DNA of 64,000 bases from Unio delphinus (GCA_029339505.1 JAQISU010000246.1:186001-250000); one strand, 5' to 3'; positions 51,905 through 64,000 are shown, numbered from the stretch's first letter. Numbers and translations: made by a program. Notes: generated by a model not told the origin, from the letters alone.

Positions 51905-52235
51905 CGCTCTGGTGGCCTAGTGGTTAGAGCGTATGATGTGGAAGCAGGAGGTCGTGGGTTCAATCCCTGGCAGAGTCATACCAAAGACTTACAAAAATGG
52001 TACTAACAGCTGCCTCGCTTGACGCTCAGCATTAAGAGGTTAGTGTTAGGACTGGTCAGCCTGGTGTCATGATAATGTGACTGGGTGGGACATCATGCTA
52101 CATGTCTGTGGCATGATGCCCCAGTGCTGGACATTACTATAAACTGCCTCACTTCAGACATTGTAGCGATATGACTGACATTTTTTTAAAGCTACGTTAA
52201 CAAAATTTAATCAAACAATCAAACAAAAAACTGAT
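51905..52235 (+). mobile_element. tRNA-derived SINE, family 2
   Basis: The head GGTGGCCTAGTGGTTAGAGC (A box) and GGGTTCAATCCCTGGC (B box) are about 35 nt apart. A non-tRNA body follows, ending near AATCAAACAATCAAACAAA. It differs from family 1. Confidence 0.82.
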
Positions 52236-53069
52236 CAATCAAAATGCGGCTTGGAGATGTTTCAGAATAACAGCCTTCAAAACCTGCAATTAATAGCTGC
52301 AAAGACTGAAATGTTTGATATCAATGATGGTGCAAAGATACTGCTGTTGTTATAGGTATATTTCTCAGAAAAAGTGTTGTGTATTCACCCTTTTCCTTGT
52401 TTTTGTTTTCTTTTGTTTTCTTTTTTTTTGGGGGGGGGGAAGTTTTAAAATCAAATATTCTCAAAAAATCATCTCCCTTTGTTAGATCTTATTATCAATA
52501 AGATTTGAGGATGTGACATCGGTAAATCTGAAGTTTGAGTTTAGGATTCATTATCAGCCTGTTAAAATTGCTGTAACTAAAGTATATTTTTTATAGTATA
52601 AAATGTCTTGCTTTACCAAGCCCAGAAATGTTATTTTCTTAATACAGTAAAACCCACGTCTTCTGCCGACAAAATATAGTCTCTCAAGACAGGTAGTCTC
52701 AGCAGATTTGAACAAAAAAATCAGTTTCCTTATCCAGTTTGAGAACAATTTAAGGAAAAATAACCACAATGTTCATTGTACTTATATTCTGTTCATTATT
52801 AATAGTTCTTGCTAAAATTATATAGCAATAAAGATATACTTTTATCATTAAACGTGAAATCACATTTACTTTTGAAGATCACATGTACCTAAATTAGTAT
52901 ATGAAATCATTTCTGATTTACTCCTTTTCCTTTATAACACCCTAAAAAAAAAATTTTTTACAAAAGTTTAAATCACTTTTGTGAGCGGTCTGTGCTTTTT
53001 TCACTACTTCCAGTTACAATAATTATTTTCTCCAGTTTTAAAGTTTGCCTCTTTTTGTTTGTTTGTTTT
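52236..53069. other. Intron sequence
   Basis: Contains a transposon-end-like AATACAGTAAAACCCACGTC near 52644. Otherwise nothing recognised. Confidence 0.4.
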
Positions 53070-53297
53070 TTATGGTTTAATGCCATTTTTCCGCACAAGA
53101 TATGCTATACATGGTGGCCGGTATTAATGGTGGAGGAAGAACCCGGAAAGAACCACCGACCCACAAGAAGCTACTGGCAAGCTTTCTCACATACCCAAAT
53201 TGACCAAATCTGAGGCTCGAACCAGCGCAGACAGAGGTGAGATGGCAGTGATCCATAACGGACAGCGCTTTAGACCACTCGGCCACTAGAGGCCCCC
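53070..53297 (-). mobile_element. tRNA-derived SINE, family 1
   Basis: Minus orientation. GGCCGAGTGGTCTAAAGCGC and GGTTCGAGCC boxes are read on the minus strand, and the body matches the 42048 copy. Confidence 0.82.
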
Positions 53298-54252
53298 TTG
53301 TCTCTTTTTAGTTGGAGGTTTATCCATTGTTAATATCTGTAACATTGGGGATAAAAACAATAAACATCACAAACTTTAACATTATCAAATGAATCTCGAA
53401 AACGATTCTTTCTTGCGAGTTTAATAGACAATGACCTTATTCATCTCAAGGCGATACGGATTTTCTCAAAAGATAAACAATATACACAATCACTACCTTA
53501 ACTTAGGCACATCAAACGGCAATTTGCAACATGAGCATTAGCCTGATTTGCAGACTGTAGCATCACTCGCTGGTAGCTAGAATCCTTTTTTTTTTTTTTT
53601 CCCTCGGAACAATCTGATCTAATCATGCTATTGTTGTTATCAATAATTACATAAAGGTCATTTGTGTTTGTCTCTTCTCGCAATATGGTCATTCATAGAG
53701 CTGGATACTGGGTCCTTTTTGTTACATATTGTCAGTAGCTATCACAAGGCTGGCAAGCAGGCTAAGTGCTGGAATAATCTACATGTACACTACTTTAGTC
53801 TTATTTAAAATAGAAAATATAAAACATTATTTTGTATACCTGCAAAATTTCAGACATCGGTAGCCAGGCTTTTTATTTTGTTGAATGGTAAAAAAAATTT
53901 TACTGGGATTATTCAAGTACAGTAGAGTTTATCCACCTTTTTGCGATGTGGTTGTTCATAGCAGTGTTGAAATGCACATTTTGCCAAGACATCGTAGTCA
54001 CTGGTTGCGTGAAGCAGGTGGTCGATCACAACGGTGTTTATATAATACAATTGATCGGTGCAATATGATTGTGGCTGGAAACAACAGCTGGTCGTTCATA
54101 ACAGATTTTACTTTTCTGAATAATTTTCAAATAATATGAACAAGATTCTAAAGCTGAATAGGCAGTTTTCTCATTGTTTTCTTATTTTTTCGAGAGATGT
54201 GCAGGATCAATATGTGACAATGTTTAATGACTACAGTTTTTTGTTTTTATAG
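53298..54252. other. End of the 12.4 kb NCAPD3 intron
   Basis: No further feature recognised. A DNA-transposon-like fragment around 53920-54090 (TACAGTAGAGTTTATCCACC) is possible. Confidence 0.4.
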
Positions 54253-54337
54253 GAGGACTTTCTGAAATGGAAGGGGGTCTTATTTTATCGGTTTATCACC
54301 ACACTGCTGGATGACTGCACGGAAATTGCAGAATTTG
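54253..54337 (+). CDS. NCAPD3: NCAPD3 exon
   Basis: This 85 nt exon follows TTGTTTTTATAG and precedes GTGAGT. It encodes E-D-F-L-K-W-K-G-V-L-F-Y-R-F-I-T-T-L-L-D, a hallmark NCAPD3 stretch. It starts at phase 0, which fixes the previous GC donor, and ends at phase 1. Confidence 0.95.
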
Positions 54338-55260
54338 GTGAGTTCTGTTGCTCACACACATACATTTTAAAATTGCTTAAAGCACGATGTGGTAATAACT
54401 TTTTTCAATTTTAGGCTTATTGTTTTAATTTCTTAATGCATAATTGCCAGTTGATTAAAATTGTGGTTCTTTCAAACATGTTCATCTATTTAGCATCCAT
54501 TTAATGCTTTGTCTCTACTTGTATCAAGCCCCATTTTACTGTAGTTGTTATAAATGTGCCTCAGATCTTCCTTATGAGTTTATAAATATTGAATCTGGTT
54601 TTCACATTTTATTATATCCAAGCCATACCCATGTACCTTTGGATCTATTGTATTGAAAATGATACGATATTTGTAATTTTTCATATGATACTCTTTTGCA
54701 TGAGCAGAAATCTTGTTTCTGGTATATTTTATGCACAAATTTGCAAGATGTCGTGTAGTACAAGCTATAATCAGTCTCACATCCGAGCAGAGAGCTCATT
54801 AGGAATCTTTGATGAAATTTACTCAGACAAAAATATTTTGTATCATTCGTAATTTCTGTTAAGAATTTCTATATTGGTGCTTTAGATTGGTTGTTCTTGT
54901 TTGATCAGTCACAGACATCCTTGCTTGAACTAATGAGAACTGACAGTATGGTAACGATGTTTGTAGCAAAACTAAAGATGTTGAATACTCTGCTTTGCAG
55001 GACAGTTCTTAAGATCTTGACAATTAAAAATGAAATCATCATCTGAACATTGTATTCACAGAGTGACCATAAGTACAAAGAACAATTTGATTTCCGTACC
55101 ACTTTAGTTTGTTTTGCAAACACCAAAAAAAATATTTTGTTTCAATCTTACTACCAAAGTTGTTTGTTTTGTTTGTGTTTTGTTAAATTTTAACTGAGAG
55201 ATGATGTTAAGTTTTGTAGTTATTGGTTTCCCACCGTTTTTTTTTTTTTTTTTATTTCAG

Positions 55261-55365
55261 CTGAGTTCTGTTTGGTTCACCTATTAATACAGAGACATCC
55301 CAATATGTTCTTCCAGCACTTCATGGAATGTATATTCCACTTAAACTCCTATGAAGACCATGCCG
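55261..55365 (+). CDS. NCAPD3: NCAPD3 exon
   Basis: This 105 nt exon follows a long T-tract and TTTCAG and precedes GTAATC. It encodes E-F-C-L-V-H-L-L, then [14 protein letters not shown], clearly the D3 HEAT region. Phases fit both neighbours. Confidence 0.95.
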
Positions 55366-55689
55366 GTAATCCAGACATGTCCATTAAATTAATTACCTTA
55401 TATTCTGTGTGCCATATATGAATTTCGAGTTTACATTGTTTACTCTTTTTTAAAGTTCCACTCCATATAAAATGAAGAATTTTAAATAATTGCTATTTTC
55501 TTGTCTTGTTGAATAAAATCTTCCAGTTTATTGATGAGTTTAATAAATTTCATATCAAATGAGGATAAATGTATTATTCCAGTTTTTAGACAGTAAAATG
55601 TGCTTAGGTATCACAGTTGTAATAATGACATTGTATGTATGTTAATAGCCCTTACTTAATTGTTTCGTATACATCTGCCAAACAGTAGA

Positions 55690-55805
55690 GTGTATTATGT
55701 TGTCACTTCCATCCATCCACATCTGCAAATCAGCAGTGTATTATGTTGTCACATCCATCCATCCGTATCTGCAAATCAGCAGTGTATTATGTTGTCACAT
55801 CCATC
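55690..55805. repeat. Short tandem repeat, about 46 bp, 2.5 copies
   Basis: GTGTATTATGTTGTCACATC followed by CATCCATC...CTGCAAATCAGCA occurs in three consecutive versions. Confidence 0.78.
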
Positions 55806-56126
55806 AGTTACCATGTTCATTTCAAAACATTAACTTATTCTTTTTTACATTGTAACTTTTTCAAAAATTTGTAGATAGCTTGCCTTGGAGTAAGGAAGAG
55901 GGCAATTGATTTTGGGGTTAAAAGATGAAACATGGTCATTGACTGAAATAAGATAAATCATTTTCACATAATAACATTAACTCTGTGCCACACAGACCAG
56001 GAAGAAACTTTGTGGATGACTTTATTTTGGGATTAAAACATTAAAGTTTTTTTTTTAATGTTTGCACAATGATTTTGGTTTGAGAGTAAGTTCATGACCA
56101 ATTGTTGTGCATAACTTGCACTTAAG

Positions 56127-56430
56127 GTATGAAAGAAACCTTTTTGGTGTCTAAAGGTCTGAAAGAAACCTATTTGGTGTCTAAAGGTCTGAAAGAAACC
56201 TATTTGGTGTCTAATGGTCTGAAAGAAACCTATTTGGTGTCTAAAGGTCTGAAAGAAACCTATTTGGTGTCTAAAGGTCTGAAAGAAACCTATTTGGTGT
56301 CTAAAGGTCTGAAATAAACCTATTTGGTGTCTAATGGTCTGAAAGAAACCTATTTGGTGTCTAATGGTCTGAAATAAACCTATTTGGTGTCTAATGGTCT
56401 GAAATAAACCTATTTGGTGTCTAAAGGTCC
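56127..56430. repeat. Minisatellite, 30 bp unit, 10 copies
   Basis: CTGAAAGAAACCTATTTGGT followed by GTCTAAAGGT, nearly perfect. The unit length is a multiple of three, so long frames through it are artefacts. Confidence 0.95.
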
Positions 56431-58149
56431 AGGTCATGATTACTCCAATAAAGTAATGGTTTCTGCACCATAAGTTTATTTCATGACTGCATGCCTTGAC
56501 CAAAAGTCAGTGAGATCTGTTGGTCCATAACTTCAAGTCAACCATGACCATCAATGCCTAAATAGTGGACTGTTAAACACACATTTATGTTCCACCCTGA
56601 CAGTATGGAGTAAATTGTCATCTTTGTCTGCCATTTATGTTTGGCCATATGTCACACCAAGGTTAAGATTTGCATTTACATCATTTTTAGTTCTACTGGT
56701 CATATAACGGGATCGATGGAATGGTTTATTCATATGTCTGCCTATTAGCACTAGTTACAGTGTGACCCCACCATAATGCCCCTTGATAACGCAAATTCAG
56801 ATATAATGCGGTCATGACGTTGCTCCCGATGTCATAAATTCATTCACACAGGGAAAAAAAATTTTTGTTCAAAGTACCTGAAATAGTGTATAATTTTTTT
56901 TTCATATTGGGGAAGAGATCACATATGATTTCAAATATAATACAATCATGGCATGGTTTCTGAAATTTTAAATACATGTATGTGTATTTTTGACATTTTG
57001 TCTGGGAAGAATTTCATTTTTTAAATGAGTGTAGAATGTTTATTATCATTTTAGGGAAGAGTGAGTTCTCAATATAATATGATCGTGGCATAGCTTCTAA
57101 AATTTAACAATTTCACTAGGTTCTTGATGTGTTATGCCAAAATAAACATTATCTGAAATGTTACTTAGAATTGACTTCTGGAAAGATAGCTGCTATCACT
57201 TAACCAGCTTGAAGCAGCTTTTCCATTTTTGTGCTGTTTTTCATGATATATGTACTTGTTGTCTATCTTTGAAATGATGAAATGTTTAAAAATATTGCCC
57301 AGAAGAATAGGTATTGAACAGTACATATGAAATCTGTAACTTCAACTTCAAGTACCCGGATGTTCCACATGCAGCATCAAATATCCATGGTGAAGCAATC
57401 AACTATGTAACAGTCAATAATCCTGACAGCCCTCAACTTCTGGACCTTTGTGATTAACTCTACAGTTCCAGTAAATTTCTAACATTTGTCAATTTGAGAG
57501 TGCTAGTAAGCATTATTCTTGGCAAGAACAGTAATTAATAAACCTGTTTCATTTATACCTGTATTGTTGAATTATTACTGCATGACCTCGGTTGATCTGG
57601 CATAACTGTTAATCCGGCAAAGCTTTGGAACCAAGGGTGCCAGAAAATTGGTGGTTTACCTGTATCAACATGTTTTAAATAGAAGACTTTGAGTGACGTC
57701 TAGTTGGTAATAAATGAAAATGGTGCTGATCTGACATCCAGTGTGGTCATAATGACAGTCATCTTGAAAATTTTATTGCTATTCCTAAATGGAAAGTAAT
57801 AACATCATCGGGTTTTCAGCAAATTACTAATTATGAAATCCAGTAGGAAATGTCGCCAACTGACATCAAATATGGACATATTGAAAATTGTGTCACTAAT
57901 TCTCATGAAAGGATGATAATATCAACATGGGGTTTTCTGCAAAATCTTTTGTCTAGTATTTCCTAAATTAAAAATGGTGCTGTACTTTATTATTTAAAAA
58001 TATTATCTCACAAGTTTCAGAAATGGCTTCAGCACTCAGCAGTTAAAAAGTAAAAATGGTCTTATCTTGAATTCCTAGAAATTCTTTTCAGACAGTTATG
58101 CTTAAGTCACTTAATCAGACTTGTTTTGTTTTTATTTTGTATGTTTCAG
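56431..58149. other. Intron sequence with decayed Tigger-like DNA
   Basis: TACAGTGTGACCCCACCATA at about 56757 resembles a transposon terminus, and repeated TCGTGGCAT...TTCTGAAATTT motifs follow. Around 57385-57460 a short frame (N-N-P-D-S-P-Q-L-L) may be a transposase C-terminal relic. Confidence 0.4.
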
Positions 58150-58219
58150 TGTTCAATAAATTTCATCAGACAGAAAGAGAAAAGGCCATGTTTTCACTGA
58201 AGGGTGACCAGAATGCAGA
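58150..58219 (+). CDS. NCAPD3: NCAPD3 exon
   Basis: This 70 nt exon follows TATGTTTCAG and precedes GTAAGT. It encodes F-N-K-F, then E-R-E-K-A-M-F-S-L-K-G, matching the D3 loop before the next helix. It enters at phase 1 and leaves at phase 2. Confidence 0.94.
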
Positions 58220-58432
58220 GTAAGTTGCTTGATGTATGCCAAAAAGAATCCACTCAAGGGCTACCAATATTGAAATCTTACAAAATTAACATTTCATATT
58301 TCTTATATTAAATTACATGACCCTCTCATAGATGAATGGAAATATAGATTTGTTATACATTTAGAACCTCCACTATATGAGCTATTGGTACTGAAGATTC
58401 AAATAATCAACAATCTGAATTCTTGAATCTAT

Positions 58433-60040
58433 ATATCCATCTCCTTCAATAACTCGCACAACAGGGTACACAAACATAGACCACACAATAAGCAAGTGCA
58501 TGAGTTACAGAGGGACCTCCAAAAATTTAATTTTTTTTCACTTTTCCATCAATAAAATCGCATATGGGTCTGTAGGGAACTGGGCTGTTTAGTGTTTTAC
58601 AATCACGTTGCTAAAAATTGTTTAATACTTTTCTAATGAACTTGTTCCTTATTTTATATAAATAACAATTATTTTCAAAGCGCCCAACATGTCAAAGATT
58701 GTTCCAACTGATTTCAACAGCCATTACGAGTACATGAAAAAGTGTTTTAGGTCACTGCTTTTTGTTTTGTTGATTAGTCAGGTTCCTGTAGTGGTATTAA
58801 AGAATATATTGCCAAGTCAGAGTTACAGTAGAAGTGAACTAGACTAACTGTTGACATCACCAAACAAGATTCCTCTCTTTTCAAAAACTAGCGACATTTA
58901 TTTCATGAGACAATTGTCTTTGTAAAAACTCAAATTTTTGTATCGTTCAGTTAGTACAATATTGATGTTGTGATTTCATTGGAAGTAATAATGAAACTTC
59001 TTATCATCCCTGATGATATCTCTAAGTGCCAGTTCAAGAATTGTCTGAAACTCACTTGCCCACAATGGTTCGTATCTGTGAAATCAAGCTCTTTATTCAT
59101 TTCATCAGTTATAAATGAGAAGGTTAATTTTTTTTTAAGGTAGTTTGTTACATACACAATAACATTTATAAGTGTTCAAATGATCAACTGAAGTGAGTTC
59201 ACCCAACATATTATGACCAGGGTTGCTAGATTTTAAGTATATACAATAGGCGTGCCTTTTCAGTTTTCTATTATTCCACATCCTCTATTTGATTCAAAAG
59301 ACATATATAGCATGATAATACAAAGGAGGCCAGCTATTAATTCAGTGCAGATACAATAAATTCTTCCACAAGTCAATTATGAAAACACGGTCAGCACTTA
59401 ATTAGGTTCTCAAAGAAACACTTTGCTAGCATAGTTGTTATGGTAGATTGACACATTTTACATTTAAATACACATTGCTAGCATAGTTGTTATGGTAGAT
59501 TGACACATTTTACATTTAAATACACATTGCTAGCATAGTTGTTATGGTAGATTGACACATTTTACATTTAAATACACATTGCATTTATGATGATTAAACT
59601 AAAGAGGAACTACAAGATAGAATTTTACAAAAAAACAAATTTCGCTTAATAAAAATTATTTAATAGGCATTTAAATATTAATGTGCTGCCTATGCGAAAG
59701 TAATAAAAATTTCCATGAAAAATATCTTTATGTACAGTGTACTAAGAATGTCCTTTGGAAAGAAAATGTAACCAATTATATGACTTCTTATTAAAAGTTG
59801 ATAATTTCAAAATGTTGATTAAAATTTCCATGTCCTATCTACTGTTTTCGACTATAACATGAGCGATATATCAACATTTCAGTTACCAATATTGATCGCA
59901 ATATTTTTTAAGATCAAGAAATAGGTATGATGGGGGGGGGGGTATTTTCTGGTTTTAAAAAATAGGACCCACATCTGACCCTGCGTTGTAAGCTGGTTCA
60001 GGAGTTATAAGGGCATGAGTTATTGAGGGAGTGTTGTATC
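58433..60040. mobile_element. DNA transposon-like element, about 1.6 kb
   Basis: The left terminus contains CCTTCAATAACTCGCACAAC. The right terminus GAGTTATTGAGGGAGTGTTG is its approximate inverted copy. A similar end is at 33830. Part of its interior (58925-59080) recurs in reverse at 63460-63625. No transposase frame. Confidence 0.5.
59415..59582. repeat. Tandem repeat, about 52 bp, 3 copies
   Basis: TTGCTAGCATAGTTGTTATG followed by GTAGATTGACACATTTTAC is repeated with no visible change. Confidence 0.9.
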
Positions 60041-60127
60041 GTCTTAGGCAGGTTGTATAGTATGGTTTATGTTAAGATAAACAGACTGATAATTGAAGTT
60101 TGGATAATAAATGCTCATTTTAGAGAT

Positions 60128-60252
60128 GAAGCAAAGTAGGTAATTCAATAAGCATGTAGTAGGTAATTCAATAAGCATGTAGTAGGTAATTCAATAAGCA
60201 TGTAGTAGGTAATTCAATAAGCATGTAGTAGGTAATTCAATAAGCATGTAGA
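60128..60252. repeat. Tandem repeat, 23 bp, 5 copies
   Basis: GTAGGTAATTCAATAAGCAT followed by GTA, perfect or nearly so. Confidence 0.92.
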
Positions 60253-60379
60253 GGGACAGAATGACTTACAAAATACATTGATTGTTTTTGTTCCAACTTC
60301 TGTCAGAAAAACCACAATCAGTGACAAATAAATCAGTGACAGGCAAATAACAACTCTGTAACCATCAGATTGTGGCATT

Positions 60380-60394
60380 TCTTTCTTTCTTTAT

Positions 60395-60446
<52 letters not shown>
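60380..60446. repeat. (TTTC)n microsatellite
   Basis: Simple repeat with one interruption (TTTATTC). Confidence 0.95.
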
Positions 60447-60620
60447 TTGGAGGGAATTAATTAAATATTGTTTGATTATTATAGAGATATCTTGAGTTGT
60501 TTTCTCAACGTTTATTGTATAACTGTAAAGTAAGCAAGACATGCCTTTTCCAGTCTTATCCTTGTTAAATTTTATAACTAAGAGATTTCATTAAATGGCT
60601 ATTTATTTTCTGTGATGTAG

Positions 60621-60705
60621 AAAGAGACAGAAATTATATCGGCTGATGTTGGACAATATGCTGGATGAACAGAAGTTCCAACTGACTGCCAAATTGGTCC
60701 AGGAG
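60621..60705 (+). CDS. NCAPD3: NCAPD3 exon, last one in window
   Basis: This 85 nt exon follows TCTGTGATGTAG and precedes GTAAAA. It encodes K-R-Q-K-L-Y-R-L-M-L-D, then M-L-D-E-Q-K-F-Q-L-T-A-K-L, continuing the D3 HEAT region, and ends at phase 0. No later exon was recognised before 64000, so the rest of the gene lies to the right. Confidence 0.93.
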
Positions 60706-61232
60706 GTAAAATGGGTGGGGAGGCATTTATGTATGTATTATGTGGTGTCCATTGCATGTTTAGATAGAAAGTATATTTCACATATGCTAATTTCATGTAA
60801 AATTATTGAAAAGTATTTTAATATTCCATGAGCTGATAGCAAGAGGTGTTATATTTTACTATTCATGTTTCATATAATGTCAAATGATCATAAATTTAAG
60901 ATTCTATTTATCATGTAATGTTAAAGGTTCTGTGTTTTATGTAAGGGTTTGCAGTGTGACACTATTAAGGTGTTATGATCTAGTGTGTGGAATGATTGTA
61001 ATGACAGTAACGTTGTCTTGAGAGACCGCCGTTTTGCCAACAAAATATTCTCATTAAAGTCTGCAGGAGTGCCAGTTTTCAGAATGAAAATTCAGCTACG
61101 TTTAAGAAGGAAAAACACCCACCATTAATTTATTTATTCATATATCTTATTAAAATATTTCAAATACTCATCTCAGAATAATTTTTTTTTATACCAGTAA
61201 AGATGTACACCAATCATGAAATACTCATATTC

Positions 61233-61237
<5 letters not shown>
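60706..61237. other. Intron sequence
   Basis: Nothing recognised beyond a transposon-like AGACCGCCGTTTTGCCAACA stretch near 61022. Confidence 0.4.
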
Positions 61238-61324
<87 letters not shown>

Positions 61325-61326
61325 TT
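61238..61326. repeat. (AT)n microsatellite
   Basis: About 44 AT units with one AC interruption. Confidence 0.95.
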
Positions 61327-61334
61327 GGGAAGAT

Positions 61335-61460
61335 GTTTGCATATAATAATAATAATGAGGACTTTGTATAGTGCCAAATTTTTAGAAGCTCTAAGCGCTT
61401 TACAACATCTATAATGATATGACTACAAAAAACAAGAGTCACCATAAAATTAGAAAATCT
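61335..61460 (-). mobile_element. LINE/SINE 3' tail, reverse orientation
   Basis: Reverse complement of the GCGCTT...GCTATA-type tail at 18040, with a short (ATT)n end at about 61345. Confidence 0.6.
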
Positions 61461-61689
61461 AATTTCTTTTATTAAAAAAATGCGGCAAATTTTAAGGTAG
61501 GAAACATTATTAGGTCTTTAAGTTTGTTCTTGCAGTCAAAAAAGGTGAGTTGTAAGAACACTCTTGAAAGGGCTCACTGTATAATTTTGTCTAAATTCAA
61601 TAGGCAATTCGTTCCACATTGGTGGGCCCTGATATGCAAAAGAAGTTGTCCATATGACTTTGTTTTCATAGTGTGAATAATGAGTATAC

Positions 61690-62300
61690 GATTGTCAGAA
61701 GAGGAGCATAAGTATCTTGCTGGTGTGTATATATGGGTGAGCCAGATAGGACACAAATTGTATCTGCAAATGGAATACTCTCTAGCCATGGTTGATCTGT
61801 GTTGTGGTGTCCCACAAGGGGCTGTTCTTGGACCTGTTCTATTAATTCTATACACTAAGCCACTCTCAAATATCATAGATCATCACTCAGTGTCTCACCA
61901 ATTGTACGCTGATGACACCCAAATATACAAGTCTAGCCACCCAACTGAAGTTGATGCTACCATCCAATTTTTTGAGAGAAGCATTTCTGATCACAACACA
62001 AAGACTTTCTCATTCATATCCTTTACCTGAAATAATAAATATCTGCAAATCGACATTAAATTCACGCAGTCAGTGCGAAACCTAGGTGTTACTCTAGACG
62101 GTACTCTCACATTGCACCAACATGAACATATTCAAGGTTGCATATTTTGAGCTGAGACACATCAGCTCCATTTGCAAATATCTTTCAGTTGATGCCACTA
62201 AAACACTTGTGTGTTCACTAGTACTTTCAAGACTGGACTAATGCAACTCAATTCTGTCTGGTTCGTCTCAATATCTACTCCAGAAACTTCAAAATGTTCA
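61690..62300 (+). pseudogene. CR1/L2-like LINE RT fragment
   Basis: Encodes G-V-P-Q-G-A-V-L-G-P-V-L-L, then Y-A-D-D-T-Q-I-Y, the RT core of jockey/CR1-group LINEs, with a frame break around 62000. A second frame continues to the N-L-G-V-T-L-D region. It is related to 16480-17354. Confidence 0.88.
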
Positions 62301-62317
62301 AAACACAGCTGCTCATA

Positions 62318-62625
62318 TCATCCTTAGATGATAAAGAAGTTGAGGGTGGAGCATCTCACAAAGGTGTCTGTGAAAAATTTACGCTTAGACATAACACCCT
62401 GTCAGGATGGATGAAAGCTGCAGAGTCTATAAAGAAAGACTATATTGAAGGTAACTGCACTCACCAAAGGAAGAAGCAGAAGACTGCTAAAATTGAAGAC
62501 ATGGAGGAAGCCACAGCAAAATGGTTCAATGAAACCCGCATTGCACATTCCACCTTATACGTAGATCATGATGTGATCATCAAAAAAGCAAAAGAATTTG
62601 CAAAAAAAATCATAGTATGGAGAAC
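62318..62625 (+). pseudogene. Tigger/pogo transposase N-terminal fragment (CENP-B HTH)
   Basis: A frame of about 100 residues contains S-H-K-G-V-C-E-K-F, then L-S-G-W-M-K and W-F-N-E-T-R, followed by K-A-K-E-F-A. These match the pipsqueak and CENP-B-type DNA-binding helices of Tigger transposases. The DDE domain is absent. It is the only transposase coding remnant seen among the many Tigger-like ends. Confidence 0.82.
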
Positions 62626-63825
62626 TTCGCTGCAACAAGTGTTAATTCAGTCGCTTTAAAATTAATCACAACATCAGATACAAAAGGATTTGTAAATACA
62701 TGTACTGTTTAAACCAACTTGTTGACAGGTTTTTATTTCACAGTGAATAGCCCCATCCCCTTGGTAGCCTCAACAAGATGGGAACAGACTGCCCAAAATC
62801 TAGGCCAATTTAAGTACATGTACTTGAAGCACTTAAATAACAACTATGCAACCATTTGTTAATGCTGACATTGAATATCATAATGTTTTTCATATCGGGA
62901 TGTTACCAATGCAATATTTTATTGTGGATTTTATTACCCAAAGGTAACTAATATGTAATTTGTCAATATACAGGTGTATTTCACACTGGTTTTGTCTTCA
63001 TGTACTCAAATTTTCCATTGTTTTCTCAAAATGTAAATGCTACTCACTGACGACAGGTCACCCCTTACTGACGAGTTGAACTTTTATCTTATTTCAGATG
63101 CCCACCACCACCACCACTACCACCCCTCACACACTTATCTCGACATCCACCTATTTGGGCCCGAGGATGTTGCAGAATTAGAAGCAAACCTCCTTTTTAT
63201 TTTCCCGTTAATTGCATCTTTTGAAACAAATAAAGGAGGTGGAATAAAAGAAAAATTAAAAGGCATGCAAATCCTTCATACTTATAATCTGGCGGCCCTG
63301 GTCGTATGTCAGGTGAACTCATTTCAGTTGATCAATCAAACACTATTACAAATGTTACTGTGTATGTAACGTAATTAAACTACCTTAAACTAACCGACTC
63401 ATTCACAACTGTGATCAAAGATAGCATGGCAACCAAGCGAAATAAATGCTTAATAAAAAAAAAAAAAGAGAGATTTGAATGATCTGCGCCAATGAGTTTC
63501 AGAGAATTCCTGACCTGGCAATACAAGATATCCTCAAAAAAATTCACTATTACTTCCAATGAAATCGCCACATCAGTATTGTACTAATTGAACAATACAA
63601 AAATTGAGTTTCAGATCGACTTGATTTTGCAAGATATTCTATGATCATGCCTGTATTATTAATTTATTAGAGTTTGTGCCATTGTAGTTTGGTTATCTCT
63701 GTAGAATATACTGTAAAACACAGATTTTAATTCGATGAGATAATGTTTTTAGTATTGTTTTCAAAGAATTCTTTTTCAAAAACCCAGCACTTGGTCAAGA
63801 ATAAAAATCTAATTACATTCTATTA
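62626..63825. other. Intron sequence with inverted repeat copy
   Basis: 63460-63625 is a diverged reverse copy of 58925-59080. A frame at 63037-63369 follows an acceptor-like TTTCAG, but its product (poly-Thr/His then unrelated) does not continue NCAPD3. Confidence 0.4.
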
Positions 63826-64000
63826 TGGGGGCCCCGAGTGGCCGAGTGGTCTAAAGCGCTGTCCGTTACGGACCACTGCCATCTCACCTCTGTCTGCGTG
63901 GGTTCGAGTCTAAGATTCGGCTAATGTAGTTAAGTGAGAAAGCTTGCCAGTAGCTTCTCGTGGGTCGGTGGTTCTTTCCGGGGTTTTTCCGGTTTCTTCC
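63826..64000 (+). mobile_element. tRNA-derived SINE, family 1, cut by window end
   Basis: GAGTGGCCGAGTGGTCTAAA (A box) and GGTTCGAGTCT (B box) head, then the conserved AGAAAGCTTGCCAGTAGCTT body. It is the best-preserved head in the window. Confidence 0.88.

Noticed and set aside
63037..63369. ORF after an acceptor-like site as the next NCAPD3 exon
   Set aside because: Poly-Thr/His start and unrelated sequence do not fit the conserved continuation.
63838..63912. Functional tRNA gene at the SINE heads (also 51908 and 20300)
   Set aside because: Boxes are present, but stems are poor and a conserved SINE body follows.

Overview
The window looks like animal nuclear DNA. It is AT-rich, with long introns, tRNA-derived SINEs, TA-flanked DNA transposons, minisatellites and LINE fragments. 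The repeat types suggest a mollusc, perhaps a bivalve, but no marker settles the species. Positions 1 to about 16170 hold the right part of a large integrated virus-like element of the Maverick/Polinton (adintovirus-like) kind. About 16170 to 64000 is host sequence.

Virus-like element. A minus-strand block (8127 down to 1) carries virion genes: a coiled-coil protein, a candidate minor capsid protein, the major capsid protein, a pX-like basic/hydrophobic protein, an adenain-like protease, and three further probable structural or membrane proteins. The last of these runs off the left edge. Beyond an intergenic region with repeats lie an HNH homing endonuclease, a zinc-finger protein, and a plus-strand 1208-residue protein that joins a family B DNA polymerase, an SF1 helicase and a C-terminal HNH domain. 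Then come a retroviral-type integrase, a PLA2-like domain joined out of frame to a zinc ribbon, and a packaging ATPase. Polymerase/helicase would copy the genome, integrase would insert it, ATPase and protease would package and mature it, and PLA2 and pX-like proteins would act at membranes during entry. Almost every frame is open, so the copy is young or under selection. The exception is the zinc-ribbon/PLA2 junction, which has an A_AAA_AAC slippery heptamer and no ATG for the PLA2 frame.

The most unusual signal is a family of 15-18 bp palindromes scattered only through the virus-like part. Their arms differ from copy to copy but stay complementary. Some lie inside coding regions as in-frame codons, and at least seven sit at or just after stop codons.

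Host part. Nine plus-strand exons with matching phases (23741-60705) encode about 359 residues of a condensin II subunit D3 (NCAPD3) orthologue. One 12.4 kb intron starts with a GC splice donor and contains a structurally complete DIRS-type tyrosine-recombinase retrotransposon (43325-50486). That element has identical 177 bp inverted terminal repeats, an internal complementary region and one intact 1835-codon ORF. The other introns are filled by Tigger/pogo-like DNA transposons, SINEs, LINE fragments and tandem arrays with units of 23 to 59 bp. NCAPD3 exons 5' of 23741 were not found, so the virus-like element may itself lie in an upstream intron of this gene.
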